Shown: positions 7,924-16,699, counted from the stretch's first letter. The stretch: 37,337 nucleotides of DNA from Eubacteriales bacterium (GCA_028693055.1 JAQUWD010000039.1:1-37337); one strand, 5' to 3'. Numbers and translations: made by a program. The notes: generated by a model from the sequence alone, not told the origin.

Positions 7924-8967
7924 TTACGGCGTAATGCCCGTCAGCAGCTCGTCCACCAGCTCGATAGCCCTGCCAAGCCGCGCGTTATAATCCCCGCCGA
8001 TAACGATGATTTTATCCTCAAAACCGTGAGCCTTGTACATATCCAGCAAGCGCTGGCTCAAGACCAAGCGTTTCTCCTCCTCGCCGTTTAGGCGCTGCCC
8101 ATCCGGCACCCACTGCACATCCGGCAGCAGATAGAGCAGTCGATCATAGCGGGTATGGTCGATATACTGCTCCACCAGCGCGTTTCGATGCCCCATGTAC
8201 AGCTCGCTAAAATAGTCGGTGTAGGTAGCGTCGGTATCGAAAAAGCAAACCTTATTGGCAGAGCGCAGCGCCTGATAGTCCTGCTCATACTGGATATGGG
8301 CAATCCGGCTGAAATCCATATCCGTGTAGATGGTTTCGTCGTTGCCAAGGTAATCTCGGGCGTAATACCGCCCAACCTCCTCGGACCAGGAGGTGTTATA
8401 AAGCTTTGCCAAGCATTTGGTCAGCGTGGTTTTGCCGCAGCTTTCGGTACCCGCAATCAGCACCTTTTTGGCAAAGAAGGGTCTGGCTGCGCCCAGAATG
8501 TAATGCCAGTTAGCCAGAATGTTTTCCCGAATGTCCGTGGCGGAGATGGGGTATCGCGTGCGCTTGGGATCGAAAAGCTCCACCTTCGATTCGGGAAAAT
8601 AAGCCGACAGCGTGTCGCCGTACTCCAAATCCCCCACAAAAAACGCATCGATGGGTTCCCCCACCACCTCCCGCATGCGGCGGCTCCACAGCTCCCAGCC
8701 CTTGGGATAGACGGGGATGTCCGTTTCATCCAGCACCCGAACCACGATATGGGGCATGTCCTGAATCTGCTGTGAAATCCATTGCTTGCGCAATCGGTAC
8801 GAAATTTCTGGAATCCCGTCCTTTGCACAGATTTCCCGGGTCTGATCCGCGTTATCCGAGATCACAACCACCAGCTTACGGCATTTTGTGGACGCCTCGA
8901 TGATCTGGTACAAATGTCCCCGATGAGGAGGCAAAAACCTCCCGAAATATACGCCTACGTCATACAT
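7924..8967 (-). CDS. nadR: NadR-type NMN adenylyltransferase / ribosylnicotinamide kinase
   Basis: A 347-residue bifunctional NAD salvage enzyme. The N-terminal nucleotidyltransferase domain has GRFLPPHRGH (9-18, the HxGH motif) and ISATDIR (141-147, the ISSTxxR equivalent), and would join NMN and ATP to NAD. The C-terminal kinase domain has a P-loop GTESCGKTT (173-181) and would phosphorylate nicotinamide riboside to NMN. It lacks the N-terminal helix-turn-helix of enterobacterial NadR, so it should be an enzyme only, not a repressor. No pnuC transporter gene is in view. It is transcribed divergently from the PAP2-DgkA gene. The probable 6S RNA lies downstream on the same strand but has its own promoter. 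Confidence 0.9.
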   Translation of the reverse strand: MYDVGVYFGRFLPPHRGHLYQIIEASTKCRKLVVVISDNADQTREICAKDGIPEISYRLRKQWISQQIQDMPHIVVRVLDETDIPVYPKGWELWSRRMREVVGEPIDAFFVGDLEYGDTLSAYFPESKVELFDPKRTRYPISATDIRENILANWHYILGAARPFFAKKVLIAGTESCGKTTLTKCLAKLYNTSWSEEVGRYYARDYLGNDETIYTDMDFSRIAHIQYEQDYQALRSANKVCFFDTDATYTDYFSELYMGHRNALVEQYIDHTRYDRLLYLLPDVQWVPDGQRLNGEEEKRLVLSQRLLDMYKAHGFEDKIIVIGGDYNARLGRAIELVDELLTGITP

Positions 8968-9063
8968 GCTCCGTGTTCTCCCTTCGCGTGTCTGATGAAA
9001 ATCTAGGTTCTACGCAAAGGCTTCCAATTCCTTCCCCAATTTTACAAAGGATGTGGCTTACCT

Positions 9064-10074
9064 GTGAAACGTCTCTCCCTAAAATGGATCGCCTGTCTAC
9101 TGGGTCTAACCGTCTTTATCCTCATCGCGCTGAATCTGGACCGTATGGCAGAGATCGACAGCGCTGTCTACCAAGCCGTTTCCACGCTGATCTCTCCCGC
9201 GATGACCTCGTTTGCCCTAATGTGCACTGGACTGGTTGGCCCGGCGGCGCTGCTTGCTATCACGTTACCGCTGGTGATTCTTTTACCCAAAAAGGAGTAC
9301 CGCATTCCTTTGTTCCTCAACCTAACCATTGCGGTACTGCTAAATCTTGGGCTTAAAAACGTCTTTACCCGGCCCCGCCCGGTGGACGTGATTCATTTAG
9401 CCACGGAGACCGGTTTTTCCTTTCCCAGCGGTCACGCCATGGCGGCTACCTGCTTTTACGGCTTCCTGATCTATCTGGTATGGAAGCTAGCCTCCTCAAA
9501 GGCGTTTAAGCACCTGTTCACCTTTTTATTAGGGATGATTATCGCCCTCGTGGCTGCCAGCCGCGTTTACTTAGGGGTGCATTACTTTTCCGATGTAACG
9601 GCGGGCGTCTGCGTTTCCATTTCTTATCTGGTGATCTTCACCTCCTTTGTCAACCTGTTCTTCACCGACGACGAGCCCATGAAGCAAAAGCGTCTCACGC
9701 CGCAAAAGGGCAACGCCCTGTTCCTAAGCTTTTCCTATGCTTTACAGGGTATCAGCGCCGGGCTGCGCACGGAGCGCAATATGGTGATCCATTTCGCAGC
9801 CATGTCCGTAGTGGTGGTTTTTGGCGCGCTCCTGCGCATCAGCGCCACGGAATGGATGATCTGCGTCATTCTTTTCGGGGCCGTCTTTATGGCGGAGCTA
9901 TTTAACACCTCCATTGAAACCGTGGTGGATATGATCTGCCCCCAGCGCGACCCCCGGGCCAAGCTTGCCAAGGATACTGCCGCTGGCGCAGTTTTGTTTA
10001 TGGCGGTGGCAGCGGCGATTGTGGGATGCATCATTTTTCTACCAAAGCTGTGGGTTTTGGTCCTCAACCATTGA
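9064..10074 (+). CDS. PAP2 phosphatase fused to DgkA-type lipid kinase
   Basis: A 336-residue membrane protein with two enzymes in one chain. The N-terminal part (about 5-205) is a PAP2-superfamily lipid phosphatase: K98-x6-R105P (LKNVFTRPRP), PSGH (121-124) and SRxxxGxH with the final Asp (SRVYLGVHYFSD, 166-177). The C-terminal part (about 212-336) is a DgkA-type kinase: E(R)N-x2-IH at 238-243, AELFNTSIE (277-285) and AKD (302-304). Such fusions fit undecaprenyl-pyrophosphate recycling and undecaprenol or diacylglycerol phosphorylation for wall synthesis. The start is a GTG with AAAGG about 13 nt upstream, a somewhat long spacing; an ATG at 9051 is out of frame. Confidence 0.88.
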   Translation: MKRLSLKWIACLLGLTVFILIALNLDRMAEIDSAVYQAVSTLISPAMTSFALMCTGLVGPAALLAITLPLVILLPKKEYRIPLFLNLTIAVLLNLGLKNVFTRPRPVDVIHLATETGFSFPSGHAMAATCFYGFLIYLVWKLASSKAFKHLFTFLLGMIIALVAASRVYLGVHYFSDVTAGVCVSISYLVIFTSFVNLFFTDDEPMKQKRLTPQKGNALFLSFSYALQGISAGLRTERNMVIHFAAMSVVVVFGALLRISATEWMICVILFGAVFMAELFNTSIETVVDMICPQRDPRAKLAKDTAAGAVLFMAVAAAIVGCIIFLPKLWVLVLNH

Positions 10075-10109
10075 GCGGCTTGCGTCACACTCGTAAAAAC
10101 CCGCTTTTT
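10074..10109 (+). terminator. Weak intrinsic terminator
   Basis: AGCGG (10074-10078) can pair with CCGCT (10101-10105) across a 22-nt loop, followed by five T. The stem is short, so termination is uncertain. Confidence 0.3.
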
Positions 10110-10165
10110 CCATCCCTTTTCCCCAACTTCTGGCGCTTGTGCCATATGCAAGCTTGCCCGTGATA

Positions 10166-10174
10166 TGATATAAT
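10166..10174 (+). promoter_or_regulatory. Extended -10 promoter of the CotH gene
   Basis: TGATATAAT (TGn plus a perfect TATAAT at 10169-10174) has no good -35 box. The leader then contains a 6-bp hairpin (TACCGG-taccct-CCGGTA) before AAAGGAGG and the start at 10251. Confidence 0.5.
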
Positions 10175-10250
10175 AACCACATGTGCGCGTCCGCATACCG
10201 GTACCCTCCGGTAGGCCGCGCTTTACCACGAAATGAAAGGAGGTCCATGC

Positions 10251-13200
10251 ATGCAGTACAGCACGCCCAAACAGCAGCGCCCTACCAAGGATTACGCGCC
10301 CCGTAAGCACAGGAGCAAGGTACTGTCCATCCTGCCGCTGCTTTTGCTGTTCGTCGCTTTGCTTATCATCATGTACCTGATTTTTCCCAAGGAGGCGGGC
10401 CGTCACGTCGGTTCCTCCATCTATAACGGATTGGTGATCAGCGAGGTTATGAGCGCCAACTCCGCCTCCGTGCCGGATGAAAACGGCGAGTTCTCCGATT
10501 GGCTGGAGCTGTATAACGGCACTGGTGCGGATTTGGATATGGCCGGCGTGATGCTGACAAACCGCTCGGACCGAATCACCTTCCCCTTCCCCGAGTATAC
10601 GTTAAAGGCGGGCGAACGGGTGGTGATTTTTGCCTCGGACAGCTATCAGCTGGATACCGACAAGCCCTTCCATGGCAAATTCAAGATTTCCTCCGCCGGT
10701 GCTCATCTCTATCTGTATGACCCCAACATGTACCTGATCGACGAGCTGATTGTGCCCACCATGACCGCAGACAGCAGCTATATCCTTGCTTCCATCGACG
10801 CAGACGGCACGCGGCATTACGAAACGACCGATTTCTACAGCCCCGGCTTTGAAAACAGCGAGGAGGGCTTTATCAGCTACCGCGCAGCCAACTCAACGGA
10901 AAGCGGCTCGCTGGTCATCAACGAGGTATGCCCGGATCCCAAGGTGGGCATTCCCGACGAGGACGGGGAAATCGTAGACTGGATCGAGCTGAAAAACAAC
11001 ACCGACCAGACCATCTCCCTAAAGGGCTATTACCTCAGCGATAAGGAAAACAAGCCCATGAAATGGCGCTTCCCCGACAGCGCCAGCATCCCCGCCGGCG
11101 GCTATTACCTGGTGTTTTGCAGCGGCAAGGATAAATTGCAGGAAAACGGCATTCCCCACACCAATTTTTCTGTCAGTGCCGAGCGGGAAACCATCGTCCT
11201 CAGCGACGGCTACGGTCGTCTGCTGGACCGGGTCAGCATCGAAAACGTGCCTGTGGATTACTCCGTGGGCCGCACCAGCGACGGCAGCTGGGTCCAGTTC
11301 CAGCTTTCCACCCCCGGCCAGAGCAACGACGAAAACGGACAGGCTAAAGCTGACGAGCTGATCCGCTCCTTCAACCCCACCGGCGTATACTTAAGCGAGG
11401 TAATGGCGTCCAACTCTTCCACCACGTTGGGCGCTACCGCCTCCACGGTGGACTTTATCGAGCTTTACAACTCCACCTCGCAGCCCGTGGATCTTTCCTT
11501 TTACGGCTTAAGCGACAACCTAAAGCGTCCCCGGAAATGGCAGTTCCCTTCGGGGACTACCATTGCTCCGGGAGAGTATAAAATCATCTATTGCGATTCC
11601 AACGTCATTCTTTCAACCGTTACAGACCCCCATACCAATTTTTCCATCAGCCGCGGCGGCGGCGAAACCATCAGCTTTTGCGACCCTGACGGCAAGGTGC
11701 TGGATCGCCTGCCGTTAAGCCTCATCCCAACCGATCACAGCTATGGCCGAACCCTTGGGTACAACGGCTTTTATTACTATGACGTTCCTACCCCCGGCGC
11801 AGCCAATTCCACGGGGTATTATGGCTATGCGAGCAATCCGTCGTTTTCTCAACGCGGCGGCGAATATAAAGGTTCTATTTCCGTTACCATCAGCGTCCCG
11901 GACAATACCAACGTTTATTACACAATGGACGGCACCATCCCTACCGAGGAAAAAGGCGTCCTCTATCAGCCCGGCGAGGCCTTCGACATTTCCCGGGTGG
12001 TTGTTCTTCGGGCCCGCGCCTTTGATCGTTCCGGCCGGTTGCAGCCTAGCGAGGTCATCACCCAAACCTACCTGCCAAACCTGTACCACTCCTTCCCCAT
12101 CGTCAGCGTGGTGGCCGACCCGGACGAGCTGTGGAATGCGGAGACCGGCATGCTGACCGTCGGTGACAGCGTGGATAAAACCGGCGGCATTCCCTTCAAA
12201 AACGCCATTTACCGCACCGTGAAGGAAACGCTAGGCGCCAAGCCCGGCTACGTGGAGATTTACGACAAGGAAGGCAATCAGGTGGTCAATCAGCCTATGG
12301 AGTTCAAGCTTCAAGGGCAATACAGCTTGGATATGCCCCAAAAGAGCTTCAAAATCAAAGCCAAGGCAAAATATGGCGCGAAGTATTTTGAGGCGGCGTT
12401 ATTTGAGGATCGGGAGTACACCCAGTACAAAGGCTTTGTACTGCGGGTAAGCGGCAACGACTGCGTATGGACGCGCTTGATCGACGGCCTTCAAAGCCGC
12501 CTGATCGACCGCTTTAACGAGCAAGCGGAGACCCCCTCCACGGTAATCCATCAGGCATGGAAGCCGGTGGTGGTCTATTTGAACGGCGTTTACTGGGGTC
12601 ATTACAATATGCGGGAGCGGGTAGACCGCTATTTCGTAGCGCAGCACGAGGGCCTGTCCTTGGAAGAGGCCGACAACATGGACGTGCTGGAGGGTAACGG
12701 TAACCGCAGCCGTAACGTCAACTTCGGCGATTATAAGGAATACAATGCCATGGTGAAGAAGGTCGCCGCTTCTTCCCCCGGCACCAATGAAGAGGATTTG
12801 CAGTACATCCTTGACAATATCGACATTGAGAACTATTTTGACTACATGGCCTTCGAAATGTACTTTGGCAACTCCGACCCCGGTAACATTCGCTTCTACA
12901 AGCTGAAAACCGAGGGCTCGAAATGGCGCTGGATTTTTTATGACGCGGACTACGGCCTGTTTTCCAGCGGCTATGACAGCGTCACCGGCTACTTGAAGGA
13001 GAAGGGCGCTGGCCCTCAAAACGTAGCCAATACCTTGATTTACAAGCTGATGCAGAACGAAGAGATGCGCAACAAGTTTCTTGCCCGTCTGGGTGAAATT
13101 TTCCAGTTCATGACCACCGAAACGATGACCAACGAGTTAAACACCATGGTGGCGCTCCTAGAGCCGGAAATGACGATGCATTTCAACCGCTGGGCCGAGG

Positions 13201-13433
13201 AGAACGATAAAGCCATCAATATCGAATCCCCCACCACCCCGGAGGGAGCCATGCGCTACTGGAACTCCCGTCTGGATCGAACCCGCAACGTGCTCAAAAA
13301 GCGGCCAACCTATTTCTATGAAATGGTGCAGGAGCATTTTGAGTTAAGCGACGATCAGATGCTGATCTACTTCGGCCCCAAACCCGCCCTGCCTGAGGAC
13401 GCAGATTACACCGAGGGCAAAAAGTGGAGTTAA
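10251..13433 (+). CDS. Membrane-anchored CotH kinase-like protein with three lamin-tail domains
   Basis: A 1060-residue protein. A basic N terminus and one hydrophobic helix (about 24-43, SILPLLLLFVALLIIMYLIF) anchor it with the bulk outside. Three lamin-tail (LTD) domains begin near 59 (VISEVMSAN), 219 (VINEVCPD) and 379 (YLSEVMASN). A chitobiase/HEX C-terminal-like segment follows at about 533-600 (VYYTMDGTIPTEE). A CotH domain covers about 610-960, with PQKSFKIKAKAKYG, YLNGVYWGHYNMRERVDRY, DNMDVLEGN and WIFYDADYGLF; CotH proteins are atypical spore-coat protein kinases. The start at 10251 has AGGAGG 8-9 nt upstream; the in-frame ATG at 10233 lies before that site. DUF4956 and VTC genes follow, a recurring trio. 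Its target is unknown. Confidence 0.88.
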   Translation: MQYSTPKQQRPTKDYAPRKHRSKVLSILPLLLLFVALLIIMYLIFPKEAGRHVGSSIYNGLVISEVMSANSASVPDENGEFSDWLELYNGTGADLDMAGVMLTNRSDRITFPFPEYTLKAGERVVIFASDSYQLDTDKPFHGKFKISSAGAHLYLYDPNMYLIDELIVPTMTADSSYILASIDADGTRHYETTDFYSPGFENSEEGFISYRAANSTESGSLVINEVCPDPKVGIPDEDGEIVDWIELKNNTDQTISLKGYYLSDKENKPMKWRFPDSASIPAGGYYLVFCSGKDKLQENGIPHTNFSVSAERETIVLSDGYGRLLDRVSIENVPVDYSVGRTSDGSWVQFQLSTPGQSNDENGQAKADELIRSFNPTGVYLSEVMASNSSTTLGATASTVDFIELYNSTSQPVDLSFYGLSDNLKRPRKWQFPSGTTIAPGEYKIIYCDSNVILSTVTDPHTNFSISRGGGETISFCDPDGKVLDRLPLSLIPTDHSYGRTLGYNGFYYYDVPTPGAANSTGYYGYASNPSFSQRGGEYKGSISVTISVPDNTNVYYTMDGTIPTEEKGVLYQPGEAFDISRVVVLRARAFDRSGRLQPSEVITQTYLPNLYHSFPIVSVVADPDELWNAETGMLTVGDSVDKTGGIPFKNAIYRTVKETLGAKPGYVEIYDKEGNQVVNQPMEFKLQGQYSLDMPQKSFKIKAKAKYGAKYFEAALFEDREYTQYKGFVLRVSGNDCVWTRLIDGLQSRLIDRFNEQAETPSTVIHQAWKPVVVYLNGVYWGHYNMRERVDRYFVAQHEGLSLEEADNMDVLEGNGNRSRNVNFGDYKEYNAMVKKVAASSPGTNEEDLQYILDNIDIENYFDYMAFEMYFGNSDPGNIRFYKLKTEGSKWRWIFYDADYGLFSSGYDSVTGYLKEKGAGPQNVANTLIYKLMQNEEMRNKFLARLGEIFQFMTTETMTNELNTMVALLEPEMTMHFNRWAEENDKAINIESPTTPEGAMRYWNSRLDRTRNVLKKRPTYFYEMVQEHFELSDDQMLIYFGPKPALPEDADYTEGKKWS

Positions 13434-13435
13434 TA

Positions 13436-13464
13436 TTGACAAAACACCCCTAATATTCTACTAT
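13436..13464 (+). promoter_or_regulatory. Promoter for the DUF4956-VTC genes
   Basis: TTGACA (13436-13441), a 17-nt spacer and TACTAT (13459-13464), starting 3 nt after the CotH stop. It gives the two downstream genes a supply of transcript independent of the CotH promoter. Confidence 0.65.
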
Positions 13465-13502
13465 CTTTAACGGATTAACACGACTAAAGGAGGAACCCGC
13501 CC

Positions 13503-14201
13503 ATGTTTAGCTCTTCCCTGCTGACGGCCACCAGCGCCTCTTCCATTGTTTCTGCCACCGGTTTGGCCGCGCAGTTCAAATCCATCGTCCCCTCCGATTT
13601 GTTTATCGCGCTGGGCCTTGGCTTTATCATCGGTATCGTCATTGCCATCGTGTACCGCAAGACCTACCGAGGCGTACTGTACAGCCCTTCCTTCACCATG
13701 ACGCTGATCATGCTTACTTTGATTACCACCCCTGTGGTTATGTGCATCAAGAACGATATCGCGCTTTCCATGGGTATGGTCGGTGCGCTGTCCATCGTCC
13801 GTTTCCGTACCGCCGTGAAGGATCCGCTGGATACCGCCTACATGTTCTGGGCGCTGACCATGGGTATTCTATTAGGCGCTGGGCTATACCTAATCGCCGT
13901 CATCGTCGTGCTGACCATTTCGATCTTGATGTTCGCCCTTACCTTTGCCAAGCTGACCGCCCCCAACGCTTATCTGTTGGTAGTGCATTATGACGAATAC
14001 TGCGAGGGTGCTATCGCCTCCGAGCTGCGCCGCAGTGTGAAGAGCTCCAAGCTTCGTTCCAAAACGCTGACCCGTGCGGGAGCGGAAATGACCTACGAGG
14101 TACGCTTGAACGAGCGTCACGAGGTCGTAACCCGCATGATGGACATCGAAGGCGTGCATGACGCTACCTTGGTCGCCTGTCAGAGCGAAGTGGGCGCGTA
14201 A
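13503..14201 (+). CDS. DUF4956 polytopic membrane protein
   Basis: A 232-residue protein with about four transmembrane helices in residues 30-160 (LFIALGLGFIIGIVIAIVY, MTLIMLTLITTPVVM, a third near ALSMGMVGALSIVRF, ILLGAGLYLIAVIVVLTISI) and a soluble C-terminal domain of about 70 residues (AYLLVVHYDEY onward). The conserved-looking loop MVGALSIVRFRTAVKDPLDTA between helices is the hallmark of DUF4956. Biochemical function is not established. The family is often found beside VTC-domain and CotH genes, as here, so a partnership with the polymerase is likely. The start has AAAGGAGG about 10 nt upstream. The gap to the VTC gene is 32 nt. Confidence 0.82.
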   Translation: MFSSSLLTATSASSIVSATGLAAQFKSIVPSDLFIALGLGFIIGIVIAIVYRKTYRGVLYSPSFTMTLIMLTLITTPVVMCIKNDIALSMGMVGALSIVRFRTAVKDPLDTAYMFWALTMGILLGAGLYLIAVIVVLTISILMFALTFAKLTAPNAYLLVVHYDEYCEGAIASELRRSVKSSKLRSKTLTRAGAEMTYEVRLNERHEVVTRMMDIEGVHDATLVACQSEVGA

Positions 14202-14233
14202 ATCTCCCATTTTCCCGAAAGGAGGCTCAACCA

Positions 14234-14938
14234 GTGGCGATATCCGTACCATTGCGGCACGAGCTGAAATACTATATCAATCCCGTTGAATACGAAATTT
14301 TATCCCGTGTCTTGGACAAAACGCTGGAGCGGGACCCCAACGGCGATGAAAACAACGAATACCATATCCGTTCTCTGTATTTTGATACGCTTTTCAACGA
14401 AGCGTTGGTAGACAAAATTGACGGTACCAAAAACCGGGACAAGTACCGTATCCGCATTTATAATTTCTCGGACAAGTTCATCCGTATGGAGTGCAAAACC
14501 AAAGTAGGCTCTCTGATTTCCAAACGCTCCACCGCCATCCCCAAGCTTTTGGCGGAGCAGCTGATAGCGGCGGATCCCACCGGCTTGGAGCGCACCCGCA
14601 GTGGGCTGCTTCGGGACGTATACCGCGAGATGAAGCTGAACCTGCTCCATCCCGTAGTACTGGTGGATTATGTGCGGGAGGCCTACCTCCACCCTGCCGA
14701 GGAGGTGCGCATCACCTTTGATAAGCAGCTCCATACCGGCCTTGGCTCCATTGATCTCTTCAACCCCTACGTCCCTACCATCTCCCCCTTTGACCATAAC
14801 GAAATCATTCTAGAGGTCAAGTTCAACCGCGTGATGCCTCCCTATATCCGGGATCTCCTTTGCACCTACGTCCACAGCGCGCAAAACAGCGCCATATCCA
14901 AATACGTCTGGTGCAGACGGTATGAAAATTTCGAATAA
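14234..14938 (+). CDS. VTC-domain polyphosphate polymerase
   Basis: A 234-residue single VTC domain. In yeast Vtc4 this tunnel-shaped fold makes polyphosphate from ATP. Basic and acidic tunnel-type residues can be seen in RHELKYYI, YHIRSLYFDT, KYRIRIYNF, MECKTKVG, VRITFDKQLHTG, ILEVKFN and ISKYVWCRRYE. It has no SPX or membrane domain, so it probably acts at the membrane through the DUF4956 protein (inference). The GTG start at 14234 is preceded by AAAGGAGG; the VPLRHELKYYI segment is expected at the N terminus of the domain, so no longer start is needed. A strong terminator follows the stop. Confidence 0.87.
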   Translation: MAISVPLRHELKYYINPVEYEILSRVLDKTLERDPNGDENNEYHIRSLYFDTLFNEALVDKIDGTKNRDKYRIRIYNFSDKFIRMECKTKVGSLISKRSTAIPKLLAEQLIAADPTGLERTRSGLLRDVYREMKLNLLHPVVLVDYVREAYLHPAEEVRITFDKQLHTGLGSIDLFNPYVPTISPFDHNEIILEVKFNRVMPPYIRDLLCTYVHSAQNSAISKYVWCRRYENFE

Positions 14939-14944
14939 AAAATG

Positions 14945-14982
14945 GGCTGTTGCATAATCAGAAAATGCAACAGCCTCTTTTT
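14945..14982. terminator. Bidirectional terminator between convergent VTC and dehydratase genes
   Basis: A perfect 11-bp stem (14945-14955 with 14965-14975) and a 9-nt loop, followed by TCTTTTT on the plus strand. On the minus strand a six-T run follows closely. It overlaps the stop codon of the minus-strand gene at 14981. Confidence 0.88.
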
Positions 14983-16699
14983 ATTTCATATATCCACCGT
15001 CCATTGGGGAAACCGCGTGCGCCATATAAATCGAGAGCACGCCGCTCTTTGCCTTCGGCTCCCGCTTGGTCCAGTGCTGGCGACGTTCTTCAAGAACCTG
15101 CGCCACCTCGTCGGCCTCGCATTCCTTGCCCTGAATGCCGACGATATCCAGCCTGCGTCCCTCAATATCCAAGAGGATCAAATCCCCCTTCTCCAATAGC
15201 GCAATCGGCCCGCCCTCCATAGCCTCCGGGCTGACATGCCCAATGGCCGGGCCTCTGGACGCACCGGAGAAGCGCCCGTCTGTAATCAAAGCGATTTGCT
15301 TACCCAGCTCCGGGTCGCTGGCAATAGCCTCGGTGGTGTAAAACATCTCCGGCATGCCGCTGCCCTTAGGGCCTTCATAGCGAATAATCACCGCGTCGCC
15401 GGGCTGAACCTCATGGCGCAGCACAGCCGCCAACGCATCCTCCTCACAGTCAAAGGGGCGCGCTCTCAGCACGGCGTGGAACATCTCCTTGGGTACCGCG
15501 CTATGCTTGACCACGCAGCCGGAGGGGGCTAAGCTGCCCTTCAAAATGGCAATGGTGCCCTTGTCGCTGATGGGCTTATCGAAGGGGCGAATAATATCCT
15601 GCCGTTTCAGCCCCAGCTGAGCTAGCTTTTCCTCCCGCTTGGCATAGAAATCCGTCTTTTCCAGCGCCGCCAGCTGGTCGCCCAAGCGTTGACCGGTGAT
15701 TGTTTGCGCATCCAAATGCAGCACAGGCGCAATCTCGCGCATGATCCCCGGCACGCCGCCGGCGTAATGGAGATACTCCGCAGGAAAACGACCGGCAGGG
15801 CGAACGTCCAGCAGGTACCGGGCGTTTTTCGCAAGCCGATCGATATCCTCCGTGTTCAGGCGATAACCAAACTCATGGGCAATGGCGGGTAAATGCAAAA
15901 GAGCGTTGGTGGAGCCTGAAATAGCGGCGTGAACCATAATCGCGTTTTCAAAGCTATCCCATGTTACTAGCTCCCGCGCCGTCAACCCGGAAAGAGCCAG
16001 CGTCATAGCCGTTCTTCCCGCTTCCTTCGCGGCGGCTTTCAGCTCCTCCCCCTCCGCAGGCATCAGCGCCGTTCCCGGCAGCATCAGTCCAAGCGCCTCC
16101 GCCATGATCTGCATGGTGCACGCCGTACCCATAAAGCTGCACGCGCCGCAGCCGGGGCATGCCTTATGCTTGTACTCCTCCAATTGCTCCTTGGTGATTT
16201 CGCCGCGTTGCGCCTGAGCCTCGTACATACCAATCTGCTCCAACGTCAGTCCGCCTTCGGCAGCCTTCATCACGCCGCCCGTCAGCATCACGCTGGGCAG
16301 ATTGGTCCGTCCGATGCTCATCAAATGCGCGGGCACCGCCTTATCGCAGCTAGAGATAAAAACCGCTCCGTCAAAGCCGGTGGCCTTTGCATGAATCTCA
16401 ATCAGGTTAGCGATCATATCCCGACTGGCCAGCGAGTAATTGATCCCGTCATGGCCCTGACTCATGCCGTCGCAAATGTCCGTCGCAAAATATCGTGCAG
16501 CCTTTCCACCGCATTCCTTCACGCCCTCGCAGACAGCGTTCACCAAGCCCAGCAGATGGGCGCTGCCGGGATGGCTGTCACCAAAGGTGCTTTCTACTAA
16601 AATCTGCGGCTGCTCCAGCTCCTCCGCAGTCCAGCCCATTCCCAGACGAAGAGGATCCATTTCCGGCGCTAGCGCGCGTATTTCCTGACTATGCAGCAT
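14981..16699 (-). CDS. IlvD/Edd-family dehydratase, probably for a sugar acid
   Basis: A 572-residue dehydratase of the dihydroxy-acid / phosphogluconate dehydratase family, which removes water from 2,3-dihydroxy or sugar acids with an Fe-S cluster and Mg. SSCDK (Cys118) and GCGACSFMGTA (Cys187) are kept. The first cluster Cys, normally in a PCN-x-HL motif, is replaced: the segment reads DSHPGSAHL, with Gly45 at the Cys position. I recall a Clostridia subgroup with this same sequence. Neighbouring sulfatase and hydroxyacid dehydrogenase genes, and no branched-chain amino-acid genes, favour sugar-acid breakdown over valine/isoleucine synthesis. The start MLHSQ at 16699 has GGAAGGCAGG upstream; a longer frame reaches 16759 but lacks a ribosome binding site and runs into a hairpin. 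Confidence 0.82.
   Translation of the reverse strand: MLHSQEIRALAPEMDPLRLGMGWTAEELEQPQILVESTFGDSHPGSAHLLGLVNAVCEGVKECGGKAARYFATDICDGMSQGHDGINYSLASRDMIANLIEIHAKATGFDGAVFISSCDKAVPAHLMSIGRTNLPSVMLTGGVMKAAEGGLTLEQIGMYEAQAQRGEITKEQLEEYKHKACPGCGACSFMGTACTMQIMAEALGLMLPGTALMPAEGEELKAAAKEAGRTAMTLALSGLTARELVTWDSFENAIMVHAAISGSTNALLHLPAIAHEFGYRLNTEDIDRLAKNARYLLDVRPAGRFPAEYLHYAGGVPGIMREIAPVLHLDAQTITGQRLGDQLAALEKTDFYAKREEKLAQLGLKRQDIIRPFDKPISDKGTIAILKGSLAPSGCVVKHSAVPKEMFHAVLRARPFDCEEDALAAVLRHEVQPGDAVIIRYEGPKGSGMPEMFYTTEAIASDPELGKQIALITDGRFSGASRGPAIGHVSPEAMEGGPIALLEKGDLILLDIEGRRLDIVGIQGKECEADEVAQVLEERRQHWTKREPKAKSGVLSIYMAHAVSPMDGGYMK

Noticed and set aside
7879..8091. Plus-strand open frame opposite the end of nadR
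   Set aside because: It overlaps the well-supported nadR gene, has no ribosome binding site and its product has no recognisable features.
11715..13019. Long open frames opposite the CotH gene
   Set aside because: They arise from GC-rich codon usage of the sense gene, whose domain motifs are clear, and they lack start signals.
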